NCBI RefSeq assembly: GCF_036670015.1
Contig: NZ_CP137636.1
Location: forward strand, 3,636,501 to 3,700,500
Direction of reading: 5' to 3'
DNA: 64,000 bases
DNA from: Niallia sp. XMNu-256
GTDB taxonomy: Bacteria > Bacillota > Bacilli > Bacillales > Cytobacillaceae
The position numbers were made by a program, and so were the translations under genes. The notes beneath the pieces are model-generated. The model searched no databases. It had not been told where the DNA came from and was given only the letters and a program-made list of their open reading frames with translations. Below, in pieces: positions 36,718-45,541 of the stretch. Position 1 is the stretch's first letter; the number at the start of each line of letters is the position of its first letter.

Positions 36718-37641
36718 ATGTCTATTTTAGAAGTAGAAAATTTTTCCGTACGATTCAAACAATATGGCGCTGGCCTTAAAAAAATGGATCAGATAGCGAT
36801 TTCGAATGTAAGTATTTCCCTAGAGGAAGGCGAAATTCTGGCGGTTGTAGGGGCGAGTGGATCAGGGAAAAGCTTGCTTGCCCATGGGATTCTCGGGATT
36901 CTGCCAAGCAATGCGAAAACGAGTGGCATCATTAAATATAAAGGGGAACTTCTAACCTTGAAACGACAAAAGGCTTTGCGTGGAAAGGAAATTGCACTCG
37001 TTCCACAATCAGTCAACTTTCTCGATCCGCTTATGCGTGTTGGAAAACAAGTCCGTGCATCTGCCAACAGTGGAGATCGGGCTGCACTTCAACGTAAAGT
37101 GTTCAAGCGTTATCATTTAAAAAAAGAAGTAGAAACGATGTATCCCTTTCAGCTTTCGGGTGGAATGGCGCGGAGGGCACTTCTTTCGACTGCAATGGTC
37201 AGCGGGGCAAACGTAATCATTGCGGACGAACCGACTCCAGGTCTAGATCCGGTCGTGATTAAAGAGGCTTTAACCAATTTCCGAGAGTTTGCTAATCAAG
37301 GCTGTGCCGTTATGTTGATTACCCATGATATCGAATCGGCTCTTCACATCGCCGATAAAATTGCTGTATTTTATGCGGGAACGACAGTGGAAGTCGCTCC
37401 AGTGGAGGATTTTGCAGGACAAGGGGAGGCCTTGAGACATCCGTATACGAAGGCGTTATGGAGGGCGCTTCCGCAAAATGATTTTATACCGATTCCAGGC
37501 TCACAGCCCCGTTCAAACGAGTTGCCTAAAGGGTGCTCATTCGCCCCCCGTTGTCCAATCGCAACTTCTAAATGTGAAGGAGTCATGCCAGACATAAGGG
37601 AAGTGCGCAACGGTTGGGTGAGGTGTGATCATGCATATTGA
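36718..37641 (+). CDS. ABC importer ATPase, NikD/DppD type
   Basis: A 307-residue ATP-binding subunit: Walker A GASGSGKS, Q-loop VPQSVNFLDP, signature LSGGMARRA, Walker B VIIADEPTPGLD, and the H-loop ITHD. The C-terminal extension contains the oligopeptide-type Cys motif (GCSFAPRCPIATSKCEG), as in importers of nickel and peptides. It overlaps the second ATPase. Confidence 0.92.
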   Translation: MSILEVENFSVRFKQYGAGLKKMDQIAISNVSISLEEGEILAVVGASGSGKSLLAHGILGILPSNAKTSGIIKYKGELLTLKRQKALRGKEIALVPQSVNFLDPLMRVGKQVRASANSGDRAALQRKVFKRYHLKKEVETMYPFQLSGGMARRALLSTAMVSGANVIIADEPTPGLDPVVIKEALTNFREFANQGCAVMLITHDIESALHIADKIAVFYAGTTVEVAPVEDFAGQGEALRHPYTKALWRALPQNDFIPIPGSQPRSNELPKGCSFAPRCPIATSKCEGVMPDIREVRNGWVRCDHAY

Positions 37642-38236
37642 GGCAAATGCGATTGGATTTCGCTATGAAAAAGGACCATGGTTGTTCCGAGATGTGAATT
37701 TAACCTTTCGTTCCGGGGAAATCATTGGAATAACCGGACAGAGCGGCTACGGGAAAACAACCTTTTGCCGAATATTGGCTGGGTTCGAGAAGCCTGTTGA
37801 AGGAACGGTAACTTTTGATGGGAAGCCGTATAGTAACAAAAGCTATCATCCGGTTCAGCTGGTTTTTCAACATCCTGAAAAAGCGGTCAATCCACGCTGG
37901 AAAATGAAAAAAGTACTGAATGAAGGATGGCAGCCTGATGGGGAAATCCTTGATTTATTAGGAATTCAGCAGGAATGGTTAGAGCGTTGGCCCAATGAAT
38001 TATCCGGTGGAGAGCTGCAACGCTTTTGTGTCGCTCGAGCATTGGGACCACATACCCGCTTTCTCATTGCTGATGAAATGACTACGATGCTTGATGCTAT
38101 TACACAAGCCCAAATCTGGCATGCCGTATTGGAAATTGCCCAACAGCGAAACATGGGGATCATCATCGTCAGTCATGAAGCCAAGTTGCTCGAGAGACTT
38201 TGCCACCGCATCATCCAGTTTGATCAATTAAAATAA
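37631..38236 (+). CDS. ABC importer ATPase, NikE/DppF type
   Basis: A compact 201-residue ATPase, Walker A GQSGYGKT, signature LSGGELQRF, Walker B FLIADEMTTMLD and H-loop VSHE. It lacks the C-terminal oligopeptide domain of its partner. ATG 37631 follows GAGGTG; a GTG six bases earlier is possible. Note Met in DEMTT, where DEPTS is usual. Confidence 0.9.
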   Translation: MHIEANAIGFRYEKGPWLFRDVNLTFRSGEIIGITGQSGYGKTTFCRILAGFEKPVEGTVTFDGKPYSNKSYHPVQLVFQHPEKAVNPRWKMKKVLNEGWQPDGEILDLLGIQQEWLERWPNELSGGELQRFCVARALGPHTRFLIADEMTTMLDAITQAQIWHAVLEIAQQRNMGIIIVSHEAKLLERLCHRIIQFDQLK

Positions 38237-38290
38237 GAGGCTCCCTTTCTACTCTCCAGAAACTGGAAGGTAACTCAGGGAACCTCTTTA
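38234..38290. terminator. Bidirectional terminator between the ABC operon and larA
   Basis: AGAGGCTCCCT pairs with AGGGAACCTCT (one mismatch) over a long loop. TTTATTTATTT follows on the plus strand and TTATTTTAATT on the minus strand. Only this hairpin separates the two convergent units. Confidence 0.75.
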
Positions 38291-38295
38291 TTTAT

Positions 38296-39546
38296 TTACA
38301 TCGGTAAGAAGTAGCCGTCTTCGTCGAACTTCATTTCTTGCAGATCTTCTAATACTTCGATGTTCTCTTTGTCTTTTAGCTCATTAAAAATGACTTCAGA
38401 TACATATAACTCGCCAATATGAAGGGTATTTGGAATTCTTACAATTCTAGCCTCTTCGGATTTGACTCCCCAGGTCGCTCGTAGCGCTGCTTTAAGGGCT
38501 TCTTGGTCATTATCTAGCACAATTGGAATTTTGGCCCGATCTAAGAATGTACTTGTGACCACATTTTCATTCATGACTTTCTTATCAATTTTTTCAAATA
38601 GACGTTTTGTAGTTAAGTCAGATAAGCCAATTCCTAACGCATTTCCATGACTCACATCACTCAAGTTAGAAGCGATTAAATATTTGACTCTTGGTTTTTC
38701 TGGTTCTTCTACTCCAAGCACGCGGATACGACCAATAATATTCGTATCCATTCCTGTTCCACTGTAGTTTTTACCGATTTCATCTACAACTAAAATATCC
38801 ATTTCATCGACAGGAAGACTTGGCATTAAATTGAACGCCTGTTTCAACAACTCACTCTCACGCTCTTCGATTTGATCGGGTTCAACGGCTTCAATAATCG
38901 CTGTTTCCTCATGAGCATTTTCGACAATGCCAATCCCGAATAACGTTTTTGAGTTGCTGATTGCAACCTTCCCTACTTCAGGCATCATTTCACTAATTCC
39001 TTTTACGCCATATGTATGGAGGGCTAAAGCCTGTTTGTGTTTTCCCATTCCAATTGAAGCCATTTTTAAGATACCGCTCTCAATTTTATTTTTGAAATCA
39101 GTATGTGGCTTAATTCGGCCCATGACGATGATTCCGTCCGCATTGAAGGCAATCTCGTCTACATAAACAGGAACACCGTCTGATGTTTTACCAACTTCGA
39201 CAACTTCCATTGAAGAGCGAATTTCACAACCTGTGTATTCTTCCGTAATGCCTAGGCTCTCTAACATTTCCTTCTGGCCTTCAGCAGTTGCTCCGCCATG
39301 ACTTCCCATTGCTGGAAAAATAAATGGCGTTGCGCCTCTTTTTCTAATTTCATCAGCCACAGATTTAACAATTAAAGGAATATTGGCAATCCCACGGCTT
39401 CCGGCTGTAATGGCAACTTCCATGCCTGGCTTAATCTTTTCATCGGCGTTAACGGCTAGGAATTGCTCAGTAATTGTCGCTGGAATATCTTTTAAACTAT
39501 CTGCCTGAAACTTTTGTCTGATTTTTGCAACCTTTGGAAATGACAT
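38296..39546 (-). CDS. LarA family nickel-pincer racemase/epimerase
   Basis: A 416-residue LarA homologue (DUF2088 plus C-terminal domain). LarA-type enzymes racemise or epimerise 2-hydroxyacids with a covalently bound nickel-pincer nucleotide. Candidate site residues in the right spacing are R51, H83 (MGSHGGAT), H148 (KPHTDF), K161 (GILKM, cofactor lysine) and H177 (ALALH). The substrate is not lactate by default: the neighbours are acid-sugar genes (pdxA2, dtnK, gntP), so a C2-epimerase for a sugar acid such as D-erythronate/D-threonate is my inference. AAAGGAG lies eight bases before the ATG. It is separated from pdxA2 by array B. Confidence 0.9.
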   Translation of the reverse strand: MSFPKVAKIRQKFQADSLKDIPATITEQFLAVNADEKIKPGMEVAITAGSRGIANIPLIVKSVADEIRKRGATPFIFPAMGSHGGATAEGQKEMLESLGITEEYTGCEIRSSMEVVEVGKTSDGVPVYVDEIAFNADGIIVMGRIKPHTDFKNKIESGILKMASIGMGKHKQALALHTYGVKGISEMMPEVGKVAISNSKTLFGIGIVENAHEETAIIEAVEPDQIEERESELLKQAFNLMPSLPVDEMDILVVDEIGKNYSGTGMDTNIIGRIRVLGVEEPEKPRVKYLIASNLSDVSHGNALGIGLSDLTTKRLFEKIDKKVMNENVVTSTFLDRAKIPIVLDNDQEALKAALRATWGVKSEEARIVRIPNTLHIGELYVSEVIFNELKDKENIEVLEDLQEMKFDEDGYFLPM

Positions 39547-39612
39547 GTACTACACTCCTTTTCCTAGTTCAATTAAGATATATCTAAATTTTAGACTTTA
39601 TCAGGGGATGGG

Positions 39613-39855
39613 ATGATGACCTTTTTATCCTATTTCTAAGGGATTTCGGTCCTCATAAGCCTGATGAAGACATTTTTACCTTGGTTCTAATGCGGTTTCG
39701 GTCTTCATTTGCTCGATGAAGACACTTTATCCTTGGTTCTAATGTGTTTTCGGTCTTCATTTGCTCGATGAAGACACTTTATTCTTGGTTCTAATGTGTT
39801 TTCGGTCTTCATGAACCTCATAAAGACCCTTTATCCTTGGTTCTTACACAGCCTT
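39613..39855. repeat. Tandem array B: four to five 52-bp units
   Basis: CGGTC(T/C)TCAT recurs at 39647, 39699, 39751 and 39803, exactly 52 bases apart, with a partial unit before. Each unit contains GTCTTCAT and ATGAAGAC as an inverted pair, followed by (A)CTTTATCCTTGGTTC. It fills the space between pdxA2 and larA. Confidence 0.92.
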
Positions 39856-39895
39856 CAGCAGATCTATGTAATACATCGGTTTTTAAAACAAGGGA

Positions 39896-39923
39896 AGCAA
39901 GAGAACATAAATGATCTCTTGCC
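39896..39923 (-). terminator. Terminator after pdxA2
   Basis: GGCAAGAGATC and GTTCTCTTGC form a stem of about nine pairs on the minus strand, with CCCTTGTTTT after it. It implies that larA has its own promoter. Confidence 0.55.
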
Positions 39924-39956
39924 TGTTGCCTGTAACGTTGATTCAGTTTAGTATGC

Positions 39957-40955
39957 TTAATTCTTCGGAGCCAATTCAATCGCCATGCGTAGAGCTTCTT
40001 TTAATGATTGCTCATCAGCGATGTTTTTCCCAGCGATATCAAAAGCAGTACCATGGTCAACACTTGTTCGGATGATTGGTAAGCCGACTGTAATGTTGAC
40101 TCCAGCTTCTAGGCCTAGAACTTTAATTGGGCCGTGGCCTTGGTCGTGATATTGGGCAACAACGATATCGAAGTCCCCGCGTTTTGCTCTAAAGAATAAC
40201 GTATCTGCTGGAAGTGGACCCTGTACATCGACTCCCTCTGCCTTTGCCTTTTCAATCGCTGGAATAATTTTTTCTTCCTCTTCACCATGACCAAAAAGTC
40301 CATTCTCACCCGCATGTGGGTTAATTCCACATACAGCGATTCTTGGTGATTCGATTCCTGCTTTTTTCAATGTATCATGTGCAAGCTTGATTACTTTATA
40401 TTGGCGGTCCACATTTATCGTATTGATTGCATCCAATAATCCGATATGTGTTGTTACATGAATGACTCTTAATCCAGGTGCAGATAGCATCATCGCGAAA
40501 TCTTTTGTGTTCGTTAATTCTGCCAAAATTTCAGTATGGCCTGGATACATATGCCCTGCTTTATGAAGCGCTTCTTTGTTGAGTGGAGCCGTACAAATTC
40601 CTTGAATTTTTCCCTCATTCGCATAAGAGATTGCCTTTTCTAAATAGCGGAAAGCTGCGTTTCCAGCCTCTGAATTTACCTCTCCCCATGGTAAATTTTC
40701 AGAAACTAAGTCTAGATCGATGATATCAATCGTTCCGTGTTGGAACTTTCCTTCTTCAGGATTTGCTATTGAATTTAGTTCTAGGTTTATATTCGTAATG
40801 CCTAATGCTCTTTTTAAAATCTTAAAATCTCCAACTACAAACGGTTGGCATTGATCATAAATATTAGGATCATTTAATGATTTAGCGATAATTTCAGGTC
40901 CGACACCTGAAGGGTCCCCCATTGTAATTGCAATGATTGGTTTGTATGTAGTCAT
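39957..40955 (-). CDS. pdxA2: PdxA2: 4-phosphoacid-sugar dehydrogenase (4-phospho-D-threonate type)
   Basis: A 332-residue PdxA-family enzyme. In the D-threonate pathway PdxA2 oxidises and decarboxylates 4-phospho-D-threonate to dihydroxyacetone phosphate. Seen: MGDPSGVGPEI at the start, metal-ligand segments GHTEIL, HVTTHIGL and YHDQGHGPIK, and RTSVDHGTAFDIAG. The YHDQGH variant and the neighbouring dtnK separate it from pyridoxine-pathway PdxA. ATG 40955 is preceded by GGAGG. Confidence 0.9.
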   Translation of the reverse strand: MTTYKPIIAITMGDPSGVGPEIIAKSLNDPNIYDQCQPFVVGDFKILKRALGITNINLELNSIANPEEGKFQHGTIDIIDLDLVSENLPWGEVNSEAGNAAFRYLEKAISYANEGKIQGICTAPLNKEALHKAGHMYPGHTEILAELTNTKDFAMMLSAPGLRVIHVTTHIGLLDAINTINVDRQYKVIKLAHDTLKKAGIESPRIAVCGINPHAGENGLFGHGEEEEKIIPAIEKAKAEGVDVQGPLPADTLFFRAKRGDFDIVVAQYHDQGHGPIKVLGLEAGVNITVGLPIIRTSVDHGTAFDIAGKNIADEQSLKEALRMAIELAPKN

Positions 40956-41060
40956 CGTGATTCCTCCATATTGCCCAAACATATGTCTATGTATGAGACA
41001 GATGTTTGGGGATTTTTATATATCTCAAATTCGCTCGCCGAGGACTTCGGCTGAATGAAG

Positions 41061-42383
41061 TTAAACATTGGTTTTACTATTTTTATGTGCATAGACTTGA
41101 ACGATCGTCTCAAGAGCTTTTGAAAGAGCTTGTTCCGTTCCGAAGGCGCCAGCCTTTGTCACAATTGGCATGCCATCAAATAAGCCACCGAATAATTTCC
41201 CATAAGGAATACCGGACTCTACTTCACCAATGACTCGAATTCCTTCGCTATTTAGTACTTTACAAGTTGCTCCGGCAATGTCCCCTCCGGTTAACACCGT
41301 CCCGGAAATGGATTTTGTTTTGATCAACTCACCAGCAATGCTTCCCATCGATTCCGCAATGATTTTCCCAGATTGGAAAGGAGACAATCCAAGCTGTTGT
41401 TGAAGTTCCTTAATTCTCTTAATCGCCTTTTGCTCCCGATTCGTTGTTACTACTAAATCGCCTTTTTCTAGGATTGCTTGTCCTTCTCTTACAATCCGTT
41501 CCATTTCAAGTTTTCTCCGATCCTCATAAAAAAATTCTTCCGGAGAAATGATAATTTCATTTATGCGATTTTTTTCTTTTAACACCTTAATTTGCTTATC
41601 GACCACAGGATTTACACTACCCGCTACAATCAGTACAGGAGGCCGATCTTCGAGTTGGATGGTCTTTATGTTTTCCTCATCTTGATCCTGATTAAACAAA
41701 TGAGAAGCAATCCCCGCTGAACCCACCCAGAGGAAGTTCTCGTTTACCCCTTCAGTGGCTTCAACAATCGTTTGTAGTTCTTCATCTGTTGTTGCATCAA
41801 TAATGATGACTTTTGACGACTGATCAGAGGAAAACTCTTTCATCTTTTCCGATAAATGGCCTTTTCCTTTTCGTACATCTGTAATCGAAAGGAGTCCGAC
41901 CGTACGTTTCGTTTGCTCTTGCAGCAACTTAGGCAAGTAACTTTCCTTTACAGGAGTAACAGGATCTCGAGCAATTTCCGTTTCTTCTAGTCGTTTGCCA
42001 TTTACATAATGATATCCATCGATGGTCTCACGCTTGCCTTTTGGAAAAGCCGGTACGACTAAGGCTAGTTTGAAATGAAAAGCATCCATGACCGCATCAA
42101 TTTCCGAACCTATATTTCCTCTCATAGTTGAATCGATTTTCTTATAGATCTTGGAAACATTTAATTGCTTTAAGCTATCGGATAACTGAAAGACGCTTTC
42201 ATAAGCTTTTTCAGGAGTTAAGGCACGACTATCTGAGCTTAAGACAATGACATCATCTTTTAAATGATCGGGTTGTAATTTTGTCTCCGAAAATAGCACG
42301 GTTGTCTTTAAGTTTTGTCTGGCAAATTGAACCCCCGTATCATTTGCACCTGTTAAATCATCTGCGATTACCGCTAGTTTCAC
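41061..42383 (-). CDS. dtnK: Four-carbon acid sugar kinase (DUF1537), D-threonate kinase type
   Basis: A 440-residue DUF1537 kinase that phosphorylates a four-carbon acid sugar at C4. It has the N-terminal signature IADDLTGANDTGVQFA, KKIDSTMRGNIG, AFPKGKRETIDGYHYVNG, and the C-terminal ATP-site loop TGGDIAGATC. With pdxA2 beside it, D-threonate or D-erythronate is the likely substrate. The GTG start at 42383 follows AAGG. The 297-base upstream region carries a cre-like site and four TTGCA motifs. Confidence 0.9.
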   Translation of the reverse strand: MKLAVIADDLTGANDTGVQFARQNLKTTVLFSETKLQPDHLKDDVIVLSSDSRALTPEKAYESVFQLSDSLKQLNVSKIYKKIDSTMRGNIGSEIDAVMDAFHFKLALVVPAFPKGKRETIDGYHYVNGKRLEETEIARDPVTPVKESYLPKLLQEQTKRTVGLLSITDVRKGKGHLSEKMKEFSSDQSSKVIIIDATTDEELQTIVEATEGVNENFLWVGSAGIASHLFNQDQDEENIKTIQLEDRPPVLIVAGSVNPVVDKQIKVLKEKNRINEIIISPEEFFYEDRRKLEMERIVREGQAILEKGDLVVTTNREQKAIKRIKELQQQLGLSPFQSGKIIAESMGSIAGELIKTKSISGTVLTGGDIAGATCKVLNSEGIRVIGEVESGIPYGKLFGGLFDGMPIVTKAGAFGTEQALSKALETIVQVYAHKNSKTNV

Positions 42384-42680
42384 TGCATCCTTACCCCCTT
42401 TGTACCAAATGACATGAATTTCTTTTTTCTTTGTTGCACGTTAATTTTATTCAACATGAACTTTTTTCTAGTTTCAAATCGTAAATATAAAATTCAAATG
42501 ATTATTATTTATTTATGCAACACACTCATTATGTTTTTTATAAGATATGCGCTTTAAAAACGCTTACAGTTGTAATCATAAATGAAAACGTTGCATTTGG
42601 CAATATCTTTTAATGAAAAGTGATAAATAAATAATTATAGTTGCAATAAACAACATACAATATCAAAAAGGCACAAGTTT
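42384..42680. promoter_or_regulatory. Regulatory region upstream of dtnK: cre-like site and TGCAAC motifs
   Basis: Minus strand TGTAAGCGTTTTTA (42555-42568) matches the CcpA consensus with one mismatch. GTTGCA or its complement occurs at 42434, 42515, 42590 and 42640, far above chance. The same motif recurs upstream of larE and gntP, so it is a candidate operator of the local PrpR-type regulator. Confidence 0.5.
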
Positions 42681-44459
42681 TTATTTTAACTTGCGCCACA
42701 ATGTAGAACGATTCACTCCTAATCGTTTTGCTGCTTTCGATTGATTAAAGCCTTCCTCTTCTAACACCTTTGTAATGATTTGCTTTTCGATCTCTTCCAA
42801 TGTACCACTTAAATCAATCGAGTCTTCTTTCCTCGCTTCAGCGATCTTATCAACTTGCTTCTCTATCCCTTTTAACACTTTCTCAACATCTTTTTTCTCG
42901 ATATAGTAAGAGTTTGAACCAATAAACAATTGTTCGATGACTCTTTTCAATTGTCCCACATTCCCTGGCCAATCATAGTTCATCAGTTCCTCTAAAGCAT
43001 CCGGGCGAATTCCGACAACCTCATTCCCATATTTAGGATGAAACTCTGAAATAAAAACAGGGACTAAATCTTCAATGTCTTCCCGTCGTTCACGGAGAGG
43101 CGGGATAGAAATGATTTGCTTTGCCACCACGTCATATAAGCCATCATGGAATGTTCCTTGTTTGACCATTCCCTCAAGATTCTCCTCTGAGGACACGAGC
43201 CATTGTAATCCTTGGTTGTTATCATTGGTAGCCAATGTATATAGCTGTTTTTGAATGTCAGAATTTAACCGATCCATATTTTTCAAATAGATGATTCCAT
43301 TGGCGTATTTTTGAAAAAAGTTTTCCGCAATAAGCGTTTCCCATTGTTCTACACTCAATAATTCACATTGGAAAATAATATATGGTTCATTCTCTGTCTT
43401 TCTATTGAAATAAATCGAGCCAGCCGCCACATCTTTTCCACTGCCTTTTTCACCGTAAATGAGAACAGGCATTTTGTTTTTGCCATACTGTTCTATTTGA
43501 TGGAGTACGCCTTTAATGGACTCGCTTCTCCCGGCATTTGGGGTATAGACCGCAGAGGTATGAATCTCAATGGCATTCTCATTCATATTCCCACTTTGGG
43601 AAGCATGGGTATGGGTACTTTTTTCGAAAAATAAAGCGATGATATTTTCTTGAGGACATGCCTTTACATTCCAGAAAGTTTGATTCATATAAATGGGAAT
43701 TGCTTGATTTTTCTCGGTTAAAATAGTTTCTTTGATTAATTCATTGATTTCCTGTTTATTCTCCAGTTGCATCCATTGAAATTCACTATGAAAAGATTGG
43801 TTTCCATAAATAAGTTGCTTTTCATGATTAATTACTACAACCCCTTGCTCCTGACAGTCAAGGATGTCTTTAAGCATTGAAACTTTCTGCTGCATGCCTG
43901 AAAAGACGCGATAGGTCCTGCGCGCTTCTTCTAGTGCTTCGAAAATGGCTTCTTTTCCAGATGTGATTAGAACGCCAGTCATTCCTAATTCCTTTGCGGC
44001 ATTTATGGTTACAACGTCACCGATGATGACTTCAACCCCATCCTTTTTTAGCCTCTCTAGTTTCTCTTTTACCTGTTTGTCTTTTGTAATCGTAGCGGTG
44101 GTAATCTCAATATCAAGGAGTTTACAAATGGTCGAAGCACCTTGAGTAATATTAGCGAACCCAACAATTGCCGCTTTCCGTGAAAATCCTTTCACAAGGG
44201 TGATCATTCGTAAGACATCATAGCCAGATACTTGAATGTCAATTACAGGGATGGAGACGGCTTCCTGAATCATCGAAGCTGTACCCCCTCGGCTAATGAT
44301 CACATGATACCCATCATTTTCAGCCGCTTTGGCAATTGCCACCCCTTCATATAAGTTCCCTAATTCAATCTGAAATAGAAAATCGTGAACCTCTTGCTGG
44401 ATTTCCTTCATCATTTCAAACAGCCCATCATAAGGGACAATCACTAGAGCTTTAATCAT
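42681..44459 (-). CDS. PrpR-N/AAA/Fis-type regulator with a degenerate ATPase domain
   Basis: A 592-residue regulator. Residues 1-185 are a PrpR-N sensor domain (SRGGTASMIQEAV, VIDIQVSGYDVLRM); a PAS-like part follows (about 195-280); residues about 310-530 are an AAA domain of the sigma-54 activator type; and the end is a Fis-type helix-turn-helix (FNQSKAAKRLGVNRSTLWRKL). Walker A is present (GEKGSGKD, 336-343), but the GAFTGA loop is absent, and Walker B reads GIIYLKNM where GxxFLDEI is expected. It probably cannot drive sigma-54 promoters and may act as a ligand-responsive DNA-binding protein. The start overlaps no other gene. Confidence 0.85.
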   Translation of the reverse strand: MIKALVIVPYDGLFEMMKEIQQEVHDFLFQIELGNLYEGVAIAKAAENDGYHVIISRGGTASMIQEAVSIPVIDIQVSGYDVLRMITLVKGFSRKAAIVGFANITQGASTICKLLDIEITTATITKDKQVKEKLERLKKDGVEVIIGDVVTINAAKELGMTGVLITSGKEAIFEALEEARRTYRVFSGMQQKVSMLKDILDCQEQGVVVINHEKQLIYGNQSFHSEFQWMQLENKQEINELIKETILTEKNQAIPIYMNQTFWNVKACPQENIIALFFEKSTHTHASQSGNMNENAIEIHTSAVYTPNAGRSESIKGVLHQIEQYGKNKMPVLIYGEKGSGKDVAAGSIYFNRKTENEPYIIFQCELLSVEQWETLIAENFFQKYANGIIYLKNMDRLNSDIQKQLYTLATNDNNQGLQWLVSSEENLEGMVKQGTFHDGLYDVVAKQIISIPPLRERREDIEDLVPVFISEFHPKYGNEVVGIRPDALEELMNYDWPGNVGQLKRVIEQLFIGSNSYYIEKKDVEKVLKGIEKQVDKIAEARKEDSIDLSGTLEEIEKQIITKVLEEEGFNQSKAAKRLGVNRSTLWRKLK

Positions 44460-44532
44460 TTCTCCATCACCTACTATTTCTGCTATATCGTTTCCTGTGT
44501 TATTCTACTGTAATTCGTATATCGTACAAAAA

Positions 44533-45333
44533 TTAAGATGTTAATACCTTATTCATACTTCCACTTTCATAGCCTTTTAGATCGAGAGTGACATATTTAT
44601 ATCCAAATTGTTGAAGCTGCTCCATAATCTCTTTATGGTTCGCTAAAATGGTTCCCATGTCCTGTGGCTCAACTTCGATTCGAGCAATTTCTTCATGGGT
44701 CCGTACACGGATTTGTTTAACCCCCAATGATTTTAGATAAGCCTCTGACTTCTCTACCTTTGTTAATTTTTCCTGTGTAATTCTTTCCCCGTAAGCAATC
44801 CGTGAAGACAAGCAGGCAAATGATGGTTTTTCCCAAGTTGGTAAGTCTAAGTGTTTGGAGAGTTCTCGAATTTCCTCTTTATAAAGATTCGCTTCTTGAA
44901 GCGGTCCACGCACACCATGTTCTTTTGCTGCCTGCATTCCAGGGCGATGTTCACTCATATCATCAGCAATTAAGCCGTAAACGACATTTTCAAACCCATG
45001 TTTATGCATGACTGGGATGATTTCCTCAAACAAGCCATTTTTACAAAAATAACAGCGATTCCGGTCATTTTCGGCATAGCCTGGGATATTTAGTTCAGAT
45101 GTTTCAATGACTTTATGGGTCACACCTATTTTATTAGCTAACCTTTTTGCTTCTTCTAGTTCACTTGAAGGATAGGTTTCCGAATCCGCTGTGACGGCCA
45201 AGACATTTTCAACCCCTAGGACATCAACAGCTACTTTTAATAAAAAGGTGCTATCAACGCCACCTGAAAAAGCAACGACGACATTGCCCATTTCCTTTAG
45301 GATTTCCTTCAGACGTTCATATTTCTCGTTCAT
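44533..45333 (-). CDS. larE: LarE, sulfur transferase of nickel-pincer cofactor synthesis
   Basis: A 266-residue PP-loop enzyme that activates and thiolates the pyridinium-dicarboxylate mononucleotide. The ATP motif AFSGGVDSTF is at residues 21-30. Cys174 (FACLSSR) corresponds to the sacrificial cysteine of lactobacillar LarE. Two further cysteines, C94 and C97 (RCYFCK), would allow an iron-sulfur cluster form that spares the enzyme; that is an inference. ATG 45333 is preceded by GGGAGG at seven bases. Confidence 0.93.
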   Translation of the reverse strand: MNEKYERLKEILKEMGNVVVAFSGGVDSTFLLKVAVDVLGVENVLAVTADSETYPSSELEEAKRLANKIGVTHKVIETSELNIPGYAENDRNRCYFCKNGLFEEIIPVMHKHGFENVVYGLIADDMSEHRPGMQAAKEHGVRGPLQEANLYKEEIRELSKHLDLPTWEKPSFACLSSRIAYGERITQEKLTKVEKSEAYLKSLGVKQIRVRTHEEIARIEVEPQDMGTILANHKEIMEQLQQFGYKYVTLDLKGYESGSMNKVLTS

Positions 45334-45391
45334 TGTCATTCCTCCCATTCTATTGATTTACATAGTCTAAAAGGGAAGTTCAATTTTACCG

Positions 45392-45409
45392 TTTGCATTT
45401 TGCAACACC
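45392..45409. promoter_or_regulatory. TTGCA/TTGCAACA motif upstream of larE
   Basis: TTTGCATTTTGCAACACC, about 60 bases before larE. It contains the TTGCAACA motif seen upstream of dtnK and gntP. Confidence 0.4.
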
Positions 45410-45476
45410 ATTACAATTATATGCGAACTCCCTGTAAAGTAAAAGTCGTACCCACGATTTTCTGTTATTAAATGGA

Positions 45477-45520
45477 AAAGGGCTATCCAAAGTCGTTAAT
45501 ACGACGGTTTGGACAGCCCT
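45477..45520 (-). terminator. Terminator of gntP
   Basis: Minus strand GGGCTGTCCAAA pairs with TTTGGATAGCCC (one G-T pair), with an inner CGTCGT/ACGAC stem, then TTTTCC. A T-run on the plus strand also exists. Confidence 0.8.
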
Positions 45521-45541
45521 CAGCTTTTTTGTATATTCGTA

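Noticed and set aside
42384-42680. Sigma-54 promoter upstream of dtnK
   Set aside because: TTGCA elements occur, but none has a GG element at the required 12-base distance; the regulator also lacks GAFTGA.
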